DNA from: Sacculina carcini
Taxonomy: Eukaryota > Arthropoda > Thecostraca > Sacculinidae
NCBI GenBank assembly: GCA_916048095.2
Contig: OU696572.1
Span: 6,467,362-6,531,361, forward strand
Length of the DNA: 64,000 nucleotides
Reading direction: 5' to 3'
Shown here: positions 10,143-19,789 of the stretch, one piece after another
How the letters are laid out: the number at the start of each line of letters is the position of its first letter
How positions within the stretch are numbered: the first letter of the stretch is position 1
Position numbers and translations under genes: made by a program
Notes under the pieces: generated by a model
What the model was told of the DNA's origin: nothing
What the model saw: the letters and a program-made list of their open reading frames with translations, nothing else
Databases searched by the model: none

Positions 10143-10932
10143 GCATCACCGGATCGCTCATAGTTGCATTACGAACTCGCTCAAGTGTGAAAGCCTGTAA
10201 GTCGTCAATTGCGGACAGTGAGCCATAGGCAATACCTTCAATGTACTGATCAACTGATGGATCCAATAGTTGTGAGGCCGAAGTTGAATCGCTTATATCT
10301 GACAAAGATATGGATGATACTGATAAATCGCATGCACTAGGGTATCTGGAGACGGCATCAGCACCGCTGTTGTTTTTGCCGGGGATATGAACGATGTCAA
10401 ATGAGAAACGGAGCGTCCGTTCCTTGAGTTTCAATAGTCTTGGATTGTCGATGTCCTCCATTATTCGATCTCCGAGAATTTTCAGAAGAGGCTTATGATC
10501 CGTGGTTACTAGCAAACGTCGGCATCCCAGTGTGAAATATTTTGATTTTTCGAGAGCTTTAACCACGGCAAGACATTCACCTTCAACTGGGGAGTAATTC
10601 GACTCAGCGAATGTGTTGAACTGACTGCCGGCGAAGACCAGTTTCCGGCCGACGGGGCAACACCGCTGGTGTATTGCAGCAGAGTTACAATGTTTCTGGT
10701 TTAGAAGAAAGCCAGTGCCTGTATTGGACCAGTCAGCGCTTACACATGTGACTCGATCAGTGTCGAAAATGCGTACACCTTCAGTAACAGCGTCAATAAT
10801 TTGCTGTTTCGTGATGTCGAAAAGGTGCTGCATTTCACCATTCCATTGGAAAGGAGAAGATGGTTTCAACAGCTCACGAAATGGGGCCATCTGTTCAGTT
10901 TTGGCAAATGCATGAGTCGCTTGATTGACCAA
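10039..10932 (-). pseudogene. Gypsy-type RT connection and RNase H domain
   Basis: The open frame has the Ty3/Gypsy RNase H landmarks in order: CVSADWS with the first Asp, YSPVEGECLAVV with the Glu, TDHKPLLKIL with the second Asp, and HIPGKNNSGADAVSR with the terminal Asp. The upstream connection is shifted: the RT frame ends near 10955 and this frame begins about 20 bases later, at a small duplicated AATATCACGG. It degrades the RNA of RNA-DNA hybrids in the family. The C-terminal end is overwritten by the CA-run frameshift. Confidence 0.85.
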
Positions 10933-10954
10933 ACCAAACCAGGCCCGTGATATT

Positions 10955-11740
10955 TTAAGGCGTATCCGTGATATTTTTAGGCGCTGGGAAACTTCGCACC
11001 GCTTGAAGAAACGTCTCGCTTGGTTTCACGTTGGACGACGTTAGAGTAAATCCAGCAAAGTCAACAGTGTCCTGAGAAAGTTGAATTTTTTTAGGATTCA
11101 AGACAATTCCGTTGTTGCCACATGAGGTCAAAAATTTGCACGTATCAAAGAAACAGGTGTGGACATCTTTGGACCAAAGTAATGTGTCGTCAATACACTT
11201 GGTTTTGTTCGGTATATCTGCTATAATTTCGTCAAAACGTCGAGTGTAGGCTTCACCTGCTGCAATGTATCCTTGAGGCATGCAACTGTAGCGGTAGAGG
11301 CCCCAAGGCGTGATAAAGTTGGTCAAGTGGCGATCCTGCTTCACAATGGGAACGCTATGATAGCCGTTCCATGCATCACAGACAGTTTTTTCGTGTTTCG
11401 TTGTACCATGCCAACATGATGGAAAGGAGGTTGTGTGTGATGTGTTTGTCTTACCGAATCAGCATTCAATGCCTGCAGATCTACTGTGCGACAAGGGCTG
11501 CCGTCTTCCTTCGCCACTGTAACCATGCGGGCACACCATGTCACAGGGGAGCCCATCAGGACAGGTTCAATTACTCCGAGGCGGACATCTCTGTCGATAG
11601 CGGCTTTCACGTCTACTCGCCAGTGCACCGGAACAGGAATCGGAGTATGTACCGCGTGTGGTTTCGCATGTTGGTCGACGTGAATGTGCAATGGCGGGCA
11701 CGTGAATGTGCAATGAATGTGCAATTGGCACGTGAATGTG
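10955..11740 (-). pseudogene. Gypsy-type reverse transcriptase palm/fingers
   Basis: Starting near 11735 on the minus strand the text is Gypsy RT: VPVHWRVDVKAAIDRD, VIEPVLMGSPVTWCARMV and a CRTVDLQALN block. Next come a frame change near 11342, YRYSCMPQGY, and a CIDDTLLW block where YxDD is expected. Gag, protease and the N-terminal Pol are absent: the 5' side is replaced by Jockey-type LINE sequence. At the join the two elements share one open frame (12033-11341). The catalytic aspartates are retained but the gene is truncated and shifted. Confidence 0.8.
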
Positions 11741-11744
11741 CAAT

Positions 11745-12405
11745 GAAGGGACTGTCGATCTGCTCCATACCGCAAGCGGGTAACAGTCTTCAGCACATTC
11801 AGTTCCTTTAGACATGTGGTTCTCAGCTGTGAAATATGGTCGGTGTAGGTCAAGCGCGAGTCCAACGTGACCCATAAAAACCGAACCGTGCGTTGGAATG
11901 AGACAGCACTGCCGTACAATTCCACTTCCATGTTAGGGCAGGCACCTCGACGGCGGCAGAAGTGTACATCGAGCGTTTTGGACGTCGAGAAGCGGAAGCC
12001 GTTACGCGTTCCCCAAGTCTCTATTTTATTCACCGCCAGCTGCAGTTGACGCTAGACAGCAACAGTGCTGCGGGAAGAACACCATACGGCGAAGTCGTCC
12101 ACAAATAGAGACCGTCCAATCAAGGGAGGCAAATGATTGTCAATGTGGTTGATCATTATGGCAGAAAGGGCCACGCTGAGCACACTACCCTGTGGAACGC
12201 CTTCTGCTTGATCGAACGGACGAGTTCCCCACACGCACACAGAATGTGCGGTGCAAAAGGAAATTGTGTACGAACCTCCCCATGTTGCCTCTGACACCAC
12301 AGCGATGCAGTTTGCGAAGAATTCCATGTCGCCATGTGGTGTCATATGCCTTTTCAATGTCAAAGAATATCGCCCCGACGTGGTGACTTCGCGTGAAACT
12401 TTCAC
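11745..12405 (-). pseudogene. Jockey-like LINE RT, palm/thumb part
   Basis: This continues the LINE ORF2 after a frameshift near 12190. It has GVPQGSVLSVALSAI and the catalytic FVDDFAVW block near 12085. An in-frame TAG at 12054-12052 follows, and the same frame resumes with the thumb (INKIETWG-like, then RRRGACPNMEVELYG and SRLTYTDHI). It ends abruptly near 11745, where Gypsy RT begins, so the LINE has lost its 3' end. Confidence 0.85.
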
Positions 12406-13366
12406 GTACGCGAGAGTCGATGGTCACCAAGTGGTCTAACGTTGAGCGACCCTGGCGAAATCCGCACTGAGCATCATTGAACAGCCGACCGCGTTCCAGA
12501 AACCATAACAGCCTTCTGCAAACCATTTTCTCAAACAGTTTGCAGAGACTGGAGGTCAGCGATATCGGGCGATAGTCAGACGGGTGATCGCCCGATTTGC
12601 CCTGTTTCGTGATGGGGATCACGATTGCCCGTCGCCAGGAGGCTGGAAACTGCCCACCATTCCACAGATCATTGAAGACGTGTAGCAAGGTGGACAGCAC
12701 TGCGGGCGACAGACGTTTCAGCATGAGGTTGTGAACCTCATTAGGGCCTTCAGCCACATCGCGAAGCGATCGCAAGGCTTTTCTCAGCTCAGATGCAGAA
12801 AAATCGCTGTTGATTGACAGCTGACAGTTGGTGTAGAAATCAACGGGTGATCTCTCGCAATGCTGTTTGATCGCTGCAAAATCAGGGTCGTCTACGTTTG
12901 CACGGCAGCGCTCCGCTAAATATCGGCCAATTTCGTCAGCAACATGCTCCGGATTTATCACGTCCACGCCACTGATCTTCAGAGAAGGCAGTGGAGTGGG
13001 ACGGTACTTCCCAGGGATGCGCTTTATACGGTCCCATATGGTGGATATAGGACAATGCCGATTAATGCTGGACACATAGGACACCCACGAGGCCCGCTTC
13101 GCCTCGCGAAAGGTCCATCGAGCTTGTGCGCGAGCGTGGCGAAAGCAAAACATGTTTGCCACCGTGCTGTTTCGCTGGAAGCGACCCGAGCAACGACGTC
13201 GCTCTCGCAACGCCGCATAACACTCGTCTGTCCACCAAGGAACAGGACGCCGCCGGGGACGCGATGCCGTACGCGGAATGCTCTGTTTGGCACAGGTTAC
13301 AATGGCCTCAGTAAAATCTTCGACGCTGGGTCGAAGTGTGGGGATGCCCATGGCTTCCAGTGTCAA
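12185..13366 (-). pseudogene. Jockey-like LINE ORF2, linker and RT N-terminal half
   Basis: A 393-codon open stretch directly follows an in-frame TGA (13369-13367). It includes a PVPWWTDECYAALRERRR linker, typical between endonuclease and RT in Jockey-group LINEs, then the RT blocks NEVHNLML, HPSDYRPISLTSSLCKLFEK, QCGFRQGRSTLDHL and IFFDIEKAYDTTWRHGIL. A frameshift near 12190 ends it. Enzymatically this is the reverse transcriptase fingers and first palm motifs; the broken frame makes it non-functional. Confidence 0.88.
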
Positions 13367-14086
13367 TCAATCATAGCGGACCCAATCAGCTCGTTTGAAA
13401 TTCCATCTCGGTGGTCGTGTTTCCAACCTAGGTACCTCATTGAGACAGATCCATATAGGAAAGTGGTCACTCCCATGCGGACTGTTCTCAACGGTCCAGC
13501 TCGTGGATGCCTGCAGACTGGGACTGCACAGACTGAGGTCCAGAGCGGACATGCTTCTCGATGGCATGGCTCAATGCGTATATGTGCCTGTGTTTAAAAT
13601 ACCTATGTCTAAAACAGTTAAAATATCCTCCATAATAAAACCACGGCTACAATATGCATCACAACCCCAAAATGGGCTGTGAGCATTAAAATCGCCTAAA
13701 ACATAAAAAGGGGGTGAAAGTGAATTGATTAAAAACTCGACGTCAGCCCTTGGGAACGGGCGACCAGGCGGCAGTTACAATGAGCACACACTCACCTCCC
13801 TACCACTGAGCCAGCACCGAACCGCAACCACCTGCAAATCTGACTGAATATGCAGGCGGCGACAGGGTACACTGGTGCGAACAGCCAGCATAACCCCGCC
13901 ATGGGCTATAGTCGAGCTGGGATTATCATATCTAAAAACATTATAATCCTGAATAATAAAATACGAAGAAGTCAAAAGCTTAGTCTCCTGTATGGCTAAA
14001 ATCGATGGTTGTCGTGAGTGTAATATATGCAGTAAATCATTAAAATTCGGTCTAATACCTCTAATATTCCATTGTAAAATGGACAT
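13367..14086 (-). pseudogene. Jockey-like LINE ORF2, AP-type endonuclease domain
   Basis: Starting at 14086 the text MSILQWNIRGIRPN is the beginning of the APE-like endonuclease, followed by ILAIQETKL with the catalytic Glu. A frameshift near 13775 leads to a YVLGDFNAHSPFWG block, which has the GDFNAH signature. A TGA at 13573-13571 follows, and then LDLSLCSP and the terminal GSDHFPI signature. The TGA at 13369-13367 separates it from the linker. This domain nicks target DNA for target-primed reverse transcription. Just 5' of the start is Helitron-type coding sequence, so the insertion lacks a recognisable 5' UTR. Confidence 0.85.
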
Positions 14087-14114
14087 AAAAATATATATAA
14101 TACAATAATATACA

Positions 14115-15039
14115 AATAAATACTCCGTTTGGGTCCTTGGGGTTCTTCAGCACGACGATAGGGATCTCCGATTGGATGCGAGGAAGCGATGTGGCAATCT
14201 CTTTGATGTCCTGGAAGAAGCTGACGACATGCCCCTTGGCTGCCGTCCCGTGCCCCTTCTTGTAGACTGCGATCGAAGGGCAGATGATGGAGATGCAGCT
14301 CTTTTCGATCGGGCTCAGTCGTGTGAGGACCTCTATCGCTGGTGACGGAGTCAGGTCGTTCTTGGCTGCAAAAATATTGGCCCTCTCCACGGCAGCTGCT
14401 GCAGACTCCCTTCTTGTTGATCTCCAGGCCAATGAACTCCTCCTGGCAGTTGTTGCAGCGGCTCCACTCGATGGCCTCTAGCTTGCTGAACATCTGCTTG
14501 CCTGCCTCTATCAGGGGGTTGTTGTCGAACTGGTTGAAGCTGAAGTCATCCCTGCTGAGGTGCTCCAGATTCATAGTGTGGAGACGGAGGAGGGTCTCTG
14601 CAGGATCCTCGTTGTCGTTGAGGTTGAGGAGCTGCTCGAGATCCTCGCCGAGGAGGCTCTGATCTGTTCGGCGTCGCTTCTTGGAGGTTCCCTCGTGCTC
14701 CTTCTGGCGCTTTTTGGCCTTGGTAATGCGACCCCTTTCCTGCTCCTGGGCTCGCAGGCTTGAATTGAGGTGTCTTTGTTGCATTGCAACCTGACTTTTC
14801 TGCACCTCTAGAAGCCAATGGCTGGGCATCTTCTTTACATTGTAGCGCCTCTGGTTCTTTGCTATCCTGTCCCTTTCTCTTTCTGCATCAGCCTTGTCTT
14901 TGTCTTGGCGCCCTGCGCGGTTTGAGTCCGCATTCTTTCCCCACTCGAGTTGCTTTTACTGCTGATCCTTCCTCCTGTGTTTTGGTGAGCGGGTCTTGGC
15001 CAATGTCCTGCCAAGAGATGATTTCCCCTTATTGGGCAT
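14115..15039 (-). pseudogene. Helitron-type protein N-terminal fragment (DUF6570-like)
   Basis: ATG at 15039 follows a stop in frame. The reading includes a charged helical stretch (RERDRIAKNQRRYNV) with an in-frame TAA at 14958-14956, a basic KAKKRQKEHEG region, a paired CxxC motif (CNNCQEEF near 14460 and CSSC), and after a frameshift near 14385 the block LSPIEKSCISIICPSIAVYK...AAKGHVVSFFQDIKEIATSLPR. That block resembles the DUF6570 region found upstream of Helitron replication-helicase proteins (family recalled from memory). It breaks off near 14115 at the LINE insertion; Rep and helicase domains are missing. If correct, it is a relic of an autonomous Helitron. Confidence 0.5.
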
Positions 15040-15260
15040 GATGAAGGATCAGTTGTAGGGCCTTCTCTTCGTCGTCGTCTGCAAGATGAGGTCAGGTCGC
15101 GGAGGGCAGGCGATATTCCTAGAAAAAGATTGATAATTGTATTTCCTCTGTTGAATGAATGAACGGAAGTTATTCGATACTCACTTGGTCGTTGACGGCT
15201 CCCACGGGATTGAGGGTTGATGCTGAATCCGAATCACTGGCCTTCTCGCCCTTGTCGATC
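15040..15260 (-). other. Possible spliced leader region of the Helitron-type gene
   Basis: On the minus strand a GTGAGTATCG donor at about 15184-15175 and a TCTTTTTCTAG acceptor ending near 15119 would define a ~65-bp intron. The preceding frame (…GEKASDSDSASTLNPVGAVN) looks coding. Reading across the join hits a stop, so it may be a 5' UTR intron or a later-used acceptor (ATCTTGCAG near 15080). Without transcripts this is a weak call. Confidence 0.25.
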
Positions 15261-15267
15261 ACGATCG

Positions 15268-15336
15268 GGATGAGGCCGAATCCGCGGGATGAGGCTAAAT
15301 CCGCGGGATGAGGCCGAATTCGCGGGATGAGGCCGG
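15268..15336. repeat. Short tandem repeat, ~22-bp unit
   Basis: Three imperfect copies of a CCGCGGGATGAGGC-containing unit lie in a row. No other function is visible. Confidence 0.75.
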
Positions 15337-15418
15337 CGGGGGAGATGACTTTCTCTTTTTAATTTTTTTTGGTTCTTCCTTCTTTGAAGATTTCTTTTGA
15401 AGATTATTGTGAATGCGA

Positions 15419-15454
15419 GCTGCCGCCGACAAAACAAAAATCGACGGCGGCAGC
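15419..15454. repeat. Perfect 10-bp inverted repeat
   Basis: GCTGCCGCCG at 15419-15428 and CGGCGGCAGC at 15445-15454 flank a 16-nt A-rich loop. It lies about 65 bp before a three-copy minisatellite and could be a stem-loop of a mobile element end. Confidence 0.8.
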
Positions 15455-15516
15455 GTTTGGCGGAAAACGGGAACGACGAAAAATCCATCCACAAACAAAC
15501 CAAAAAAGTCCTCAAA

Positions 15517-15935
15517 CAGACACAAATGACCTCAATGATCTTCAAAATGACATCGGAGGTCAACAAAACCTAGCCTATGACCTTCTTGCATCCATTTTAC
15601 CTCTAGGGACCAAGTTTCATCAAAATCGGTCCAGTGTTTTAGGAGGAGATAGGGTAAACAGACACAAATGACCTTGAAAATGACCTCAGAGGTCAACAAA
15701 ACCTAGTCTATGACCTTCTTGCATCCATTTTACCCCTAGGGACCAGGTTTCATCAATATCGGTCCAGTGGCTTAGGAGGAGATAGGGTAAACACACACAA
15801 ATGACCTCAATGACCTTGAAAATGACCTCTGAGGTCAACAAAACCTAGCCTATGACCTTCTTGCATCCATTTTACCTCTAGGGACCAAGTTTCATCAAAA
15901 TCGGTCCAGTGGTTTAGGAGGAGATAGGGTACAAA
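15517..15935 (+). repeat. Three-copy minisatellite (133-143 bp unit)
   Basis: Units start near 15517, 15660 and 15793. Each carries AATGACCT blocks, GAGGTCAACAAAACCTAG, CTAGGGACCAAGTTTCATCA and GGTCCAGTG..TAGGAGGAGA. The middle copy lacks about 10 bp. The TTTCATCAAAATCGGTCCAG text resembles 3' regions of several invertebrate LINE and SINE families, but no coding partner is present. Confidence 0.85.
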
Positions 15936-15994
15936 CAGACATTTAGACAATTTGCAATCAGTGTTTTCGATTACTTACGATGATTTTTACCATC

Positions 15995-16017
15995 AATTAG
16001 GCCCTTCGGGCCGAATT
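15995..16017. repeat. GGCCC-TTC-GGGCC hairpin near a repeat end
   Basis: GGCCC (16000-16004) and GGGCC (16008-16012) pair around TTC, with outer AATT/AATT arms at 15995-15998 and 16014-16017. It separates the minisatellite from an AATAA-rich tail, so it may be the terminal hairpin of a short mobile element. Confidence 0.7.
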
Positions 16018-16380
16018 GGATAAACAACAATAAATAATAAACCATCATCCGATAACACTCCATAATGTCACTCCTCCCACGTTCCTCAATATATATTAAC
16101 AATCAACAATAAATATGTGATTCAGTAGATAACAACCATAAATAAATCAGAATAAATATTAATAAATAACAATCAAGAACAATAAATATGATTCAATAAG
16201 AAACATCCAACAATAAATAAAAATATGATTCAATAAGTAACAACAACACAAATAAATATGATTCAATAAACAACTTGCTTACGCATGAATTAAACGTGTT
16301 ATTCATGTGATATAATGTACATGTGAAGGCTTATATATACAAAATCATCATTAATTTACACTGCACTCAAAATTCGTATA
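16018..16380. repeat. AATAAA-rich low-complexity stretch
   Basis: Repeated AACAATAAATA and ATTCAATAA words run to about 16290, followed by unremarkable AT-rich DNA. No gene is seen. It probably grew from the A-rich tail of the preceding element. Confidence 0.7.
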
Positions 16381-16392
16381 TGCTTTATTAGT

Positions 16393-16812
16393 TTAAAGCG
16401 GCCCATGCACGCTCAATAATATTGTGCAATGTGGATTGCACAATATTTTGACGTTCGGCCCTAGACATTCAATAATAATGTACAAATTTTTTTTCCCCAA
16501 AATATTGTGCCGTGTGGAGACGATATTGAAGGTTGTACAATATATTGCACAACACTGAGCACAGACGGACAACTTTATTGTGCAAACAGAGGATTGTGTT
16601 CGATAATTGTTGCTGTGGCAGCAAGTCGTGAGAAAGCGAAGACACTTTTCGGCATCACGAATCCTTTTGAATTCTTTTGTTAAATTGGTCCGCAGAGAAT
16701 GTATTTTTCTCACGACGTCCTGCTTTGCCGCGTCTGAGTATTTTTCTCGGGAATTTTCTATCACCACATCATACTGCTCAGCTTTTTGACACGATTTGTG
16801 TAATCGTGGCAC
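16393..16812 (-). pseudogene. MADF/Myb-SANT-like DNA-binding fragment
   Basis: The N-terminal half (PRLHKSCQKAEQYDVVIENS, then DAAKQDVVRKIHSLRTNLTK and EFKRIRDAEK) resembles the MADF-like DNA-binding protein that accompanies PIF/Harbinger transposases: the RxKIxxLRTxxxKExKR helix is the recognisable part. The remainder reads into the element's terminal inverted repeat and is unlikely to be coding. The N-terminal W-containing helix and any transposase are missing. Confidence 0.45.
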
Positions 16813-17014
16813 TTGACGTTCTACAGAGCAGGGAGATTATGATAAACCCCCATAAATTCAGCGATAAAATCCCGTTCGGCTGTATTATCACTAGGGCTGT
16901 CAAAAAAGTAACCTAATAATCAGAAAAAAGTAACTTTATTTTCTAGAAAAAGTAACCTAAAAAGTAATATGTGATAACCGGAAAAAGTAACCTAAAAATA
17001 ACCTAACCTGCATA

Positions 17015-17500
17015 AAAATATCCTCCAAATAAGGTCAATTTCTTTTTGCAGTTCTGAAGTAAGAAAATACACCAGTCTCTCTTTTCTATCCTCTTTCCGA
17101 TTTGGTACTATTTTTCCACCCTCTTTCCGATCTAGTACCATTTTTACAACAAACCACCAAAAGTGACTCAACATAATTTGGCTAACATCGCCAAACGGAG
17201 CATATTCATCAAAATGTAATCACACTGCATGTGTGAATGCTCCCGTCCTTATGTAAGCAACCTGTCATCACAGTTTTATATGGGGCACTGTTTCATCGCT
17301 TGAGTTCAAACGTGGAAAATTGGCGCTATCTCACGCCCTGAAATTCACGTGCTACATCATGTCCTAGTGAATGCGTACTGTCAAGTGCTACAGTGCAGTA
17401 TCTGGTATAGAGAGCTCACACACTTCAAACATCTCACGACACCTTCCGGTTCGTGGGCATTTCATAAAATGGAATCGCACTATGGTTCAAAATTGGGAAA
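17015..17500. other. Non-coding interior of the hAT-like element
   Basis: This contains two ~32-bp direct copies built on CCTCTTTCCGAT(T/C) near 17090-17145. Otherwise it is unremarkable DNA with no coding frame of note. Confidence 0.6.
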
Positions 17501-17504
17501 TCCT

Positions 17505-18415
17505 TTTTGAACCCCCCCTCTTTTTCAGCTTCGGCATTTTCTTATTTTCTTTCATCCAAGATCTAATCCCTACTCAGCTCTATTGTCAAACCTTCTGGCT
17601 CCCTTCCCTCGTGCATTTCTCATTCCGATTCTCCTTTCAATTCTTTTGCACAAATCTCACTTCTCGATTCTATTTGATTTTTACGAAAGACTAAACCTTC
17701 CTCCTGTCCGCTTAATCCGATTTGATTCAAGAAAATATCCCCTAGCATTCACCTTTTTGCTCCTTTTTACACCCACCTCGTTAATGCGTCTTTCCTTCAT
17801 GGTGTTTTCATTGCTTTCATTGCTTCGGGATATATTGCTAATAGATCCACTGAAACGGTCCTGTTATGAGTACAAAACGATATTCTACAACAATTTTTCT
17901 CGAAAACTCCTGTCATATTGACCATTGACCTCTCATCCGCGTTTGACTTGGTGGATCATAGTATTCTTTTATATCACCTCCACGGACTTGGCTTTTCTGA
18001 TTCTGCTCTTGCTCTTCTTGAATCATATTTGTCTGACCGCACATTCTCCGTGCTATTGAAATCCGAAGAGTCTCTTTCGAAACCACTCTCATCTGGTGTC
18101 CCTCAAGGCTCTGTCCTCGGTCCTGTCCTTTTCAATACTTACATGATCTCTCTCTGCTCCATTTCTCGCTCCCTGTCTTTGCAGTACCACATTTTCGCCG
18201 ACGACATCCAGATCTACCTTCCTCTATCTCGACAAAATGACCTTCCTCTCATACTTAATTCCATTGATTCATGCTCCTCATCAGTCAATCCCTCCAAAAC
18301 ACAAACTATTTTATTCCAACCACCCTCTTTGGACGCCAAATCATGCTAACTCAAAACCCTATTCCACACCCGAAATATTGGTGTCACATTTGACTCCAGT
18401 CTTAGCTTTTCTTAC
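17505..18415 (+). pseudogene. CR1-like LINE RT fragment, plus strand
   Basis: Upstream, degraded text reads LFAPFYTHLVNASFLHGVF (near 17760-17810) and then jumps to NRSTETVLL, an internal deletion of the first RT blocks. From 17918 the frame gives LSSAFDLVDHSI, GVPQGSVLGPVLFNTYM and the catalytic FADDIQIYLP, then a VNPSKTQTILF thumb start and a shifted IGVTFDSSLSF. It ends at 18415, where a Gypsy LTR begins. Because of the deletion and frame changes it is inactive. Confidence 0.8.
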
Positions 18416-18599
18416 TGTAGGGTTATTTAATGTAATTGCGTGTAAATGCGTGAATGCTCGTATGTATGTCTGTGTGCTAGTGTGTGTGAGTACGCGTACG
18501 TATGTATGTGTGCTAGTGTGTGTGAATGAATGTTTGACCTTATAACTCCCGCGTGTGACCGCGCGTGTGACCTTATAACTCCCGCGTATAACTCCCGTG

Positions 18600-19029
18600 T
18601 GTCTGATGCAAGGAGGCATTGTAGAGCCCAGTAACTCACCGTGGCTTTCGCAAGTTCTCGTCGTGTCTTCCGAGGGGACTGGTAAGAAAAGAATGGTCGT
18701 CGACTATTCGCAAACTATCAATAGATTCACCTACCGAGATGCGTACCCGCTTCCTCGCATTGACAGACTAGTTAATGACATTGCTAACCATACTTTTACC
18801 ATATTTTTTCAGTGTTGTTGATCTATCAAGCGCGTATCATCAAGTACCGATTCCAGAGAAGGACAGACCCTATACGGCCTTCCAAGTAAATGGGCAATTA
18901 CTCCAATTCACAAGAATATCTTTTGGCGTAACAAACGGTGTGGCTGCTTTTCAGAGAGTTATTGACAAATTCATTGCTGAGAATGTTCTAGAAAGTACAT
19001 ATGCGTACCTTGATGATGTTACAATATGA
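18600..19029 (+). pseudogene. Gypsy-type RT remnant
   Basis: Recognisable blocks are GIVEPSNSPWLSQVLVV, KKRMVVDYSQTIN, YPLPRIDRLV, then after a frame change near 18810 VVDLSSAYHQVPI, FQVNGQLLQFTRISFGV and the catalytic YLDDVTI at 19000-19026. The palm is intact in sequence up to YLDD. A stop (TGA, 19027-19029) marks the deletion joint, after which the reading belongs to the Pol C terminus. Confidence 0.85.
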
Positions 19030-19440
19030 CGTCATGGGCGGACCAAGTATGAGCCCCTGGTTGAGTCTGTTGAGCTGCTTGAGGTCAACCCCAGCTATGC
19101 TCTCATTCGTTTCGGGAACGGCCGTGAAGATACTGTGTCGACCAGGGACCTAGCACCGTATGGAGGAGAATACATTCCTGTCGCTGCTGATAAGCTCACA
19201 TTGGTTCATCCAGCTTCTCCGGTTAGCCTTCCGCCTGAGACTGCTAAAAACGCCTGGCAAAATTTGGTGGCAACCGATGAACAAGCGTTGGGGCAAGAAA
19301 ATCCCAAGAATCAAATTCAAAGCAGTTGTCCGCCGGGAGATCAAATGACTGATCGCTCTCCTGTCGCCTTGAGGCGCTCTGCTCGAGTTAGCAAGCCTTC
19401 CGATCGGTTGACGTATTATCATTGTAACTTTTCGATGTAA
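19030..19440 (+). pseudogene. Gypsy-type Pol C-terminal tail
   Basis: The frame gives KYEPLVESVELLEVNPSYAL, then a GREDTVSTRDLAPYG block and a basic RRSARVSKPSDRL tail ending at the stop before the polypurine tract. This arrangement is typical of the region after the integrase core in some Gypsy lineages. It joins the RT remnant with no intervening RNase H or integrase. Confidence 0.6.
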
Positions 19441-19463
19441 AATTTTCCACAGGGGGGAAGAGA

Positions 19464-19736
19464 TGTAGTGTTATTTAATGTAATTGCGTGTAAATGTGTG
19501 GATGCTCGTACGTATGTCTGTGTTCTAGTGTGTGTGAATGCGCGTACGTATGTCTGTGTGCTAGTGTGTGTGAATGAATGCTTGACCTTGTAACTCCCGC
19601 GTGTGTGCATGCGTTTGTGTGTAGGTATGTGCGCGTAAGGAATTCAGTGATATCAGTGTTCAGTCGTGTTTGTATATTGAGTGTTCTGGTCGTGTGCTCT
19701 AGTAAAAGTATAAGTAATATGAAGCCACGGAATTAC
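19464..19736 (+). repeat. Right LTR of the deleted Gypsy-type element
   Basis: It starts TGTAGTGTTA after the polypurine tract and shares the first ~180 bp with the truncated left LTR at 18416-18600, including GTGTGTGAATG and GACCTTxTAACTCCCGCGTG words. The end is uncertain. Confidence 0.65.
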
Positions 19737-19789
19737 CCGCTTTTGGCATCACACGTACCATATTGCTCAAACTGTACGCAAATGTAGAT

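Larger units (their letters stand above)
18416..19736 (+). mobile_element. Internally deleted Gypsy-type LTR element
   Basis: The left LTR begins TGTAGGGTTATTTAATG at 18416 and is cut at about 18600, where RT sequence starts. The right LTR begins TGTAGTGTTATTTAATG at 19464, immediately after the polypurine tract AGGGGGGAAGAGA. The interior keeps part of RT and a Pol C terminus only. Gag, protease, RNase H and most of integrase are deleted. The right LTR end is unclear; TTAC at 19733-19736 could match TTAC before the left LTR, but the expected terminal CA is missing. Confidence 0.7.

Noticed and set aside
14430-14829. Plus-strand frames at 14284-14763 (Leu-rich)
   Set aside because: They are antisense shadows of the CxxC- and charge-rich Helitron-type reading, which is the more coherent one.
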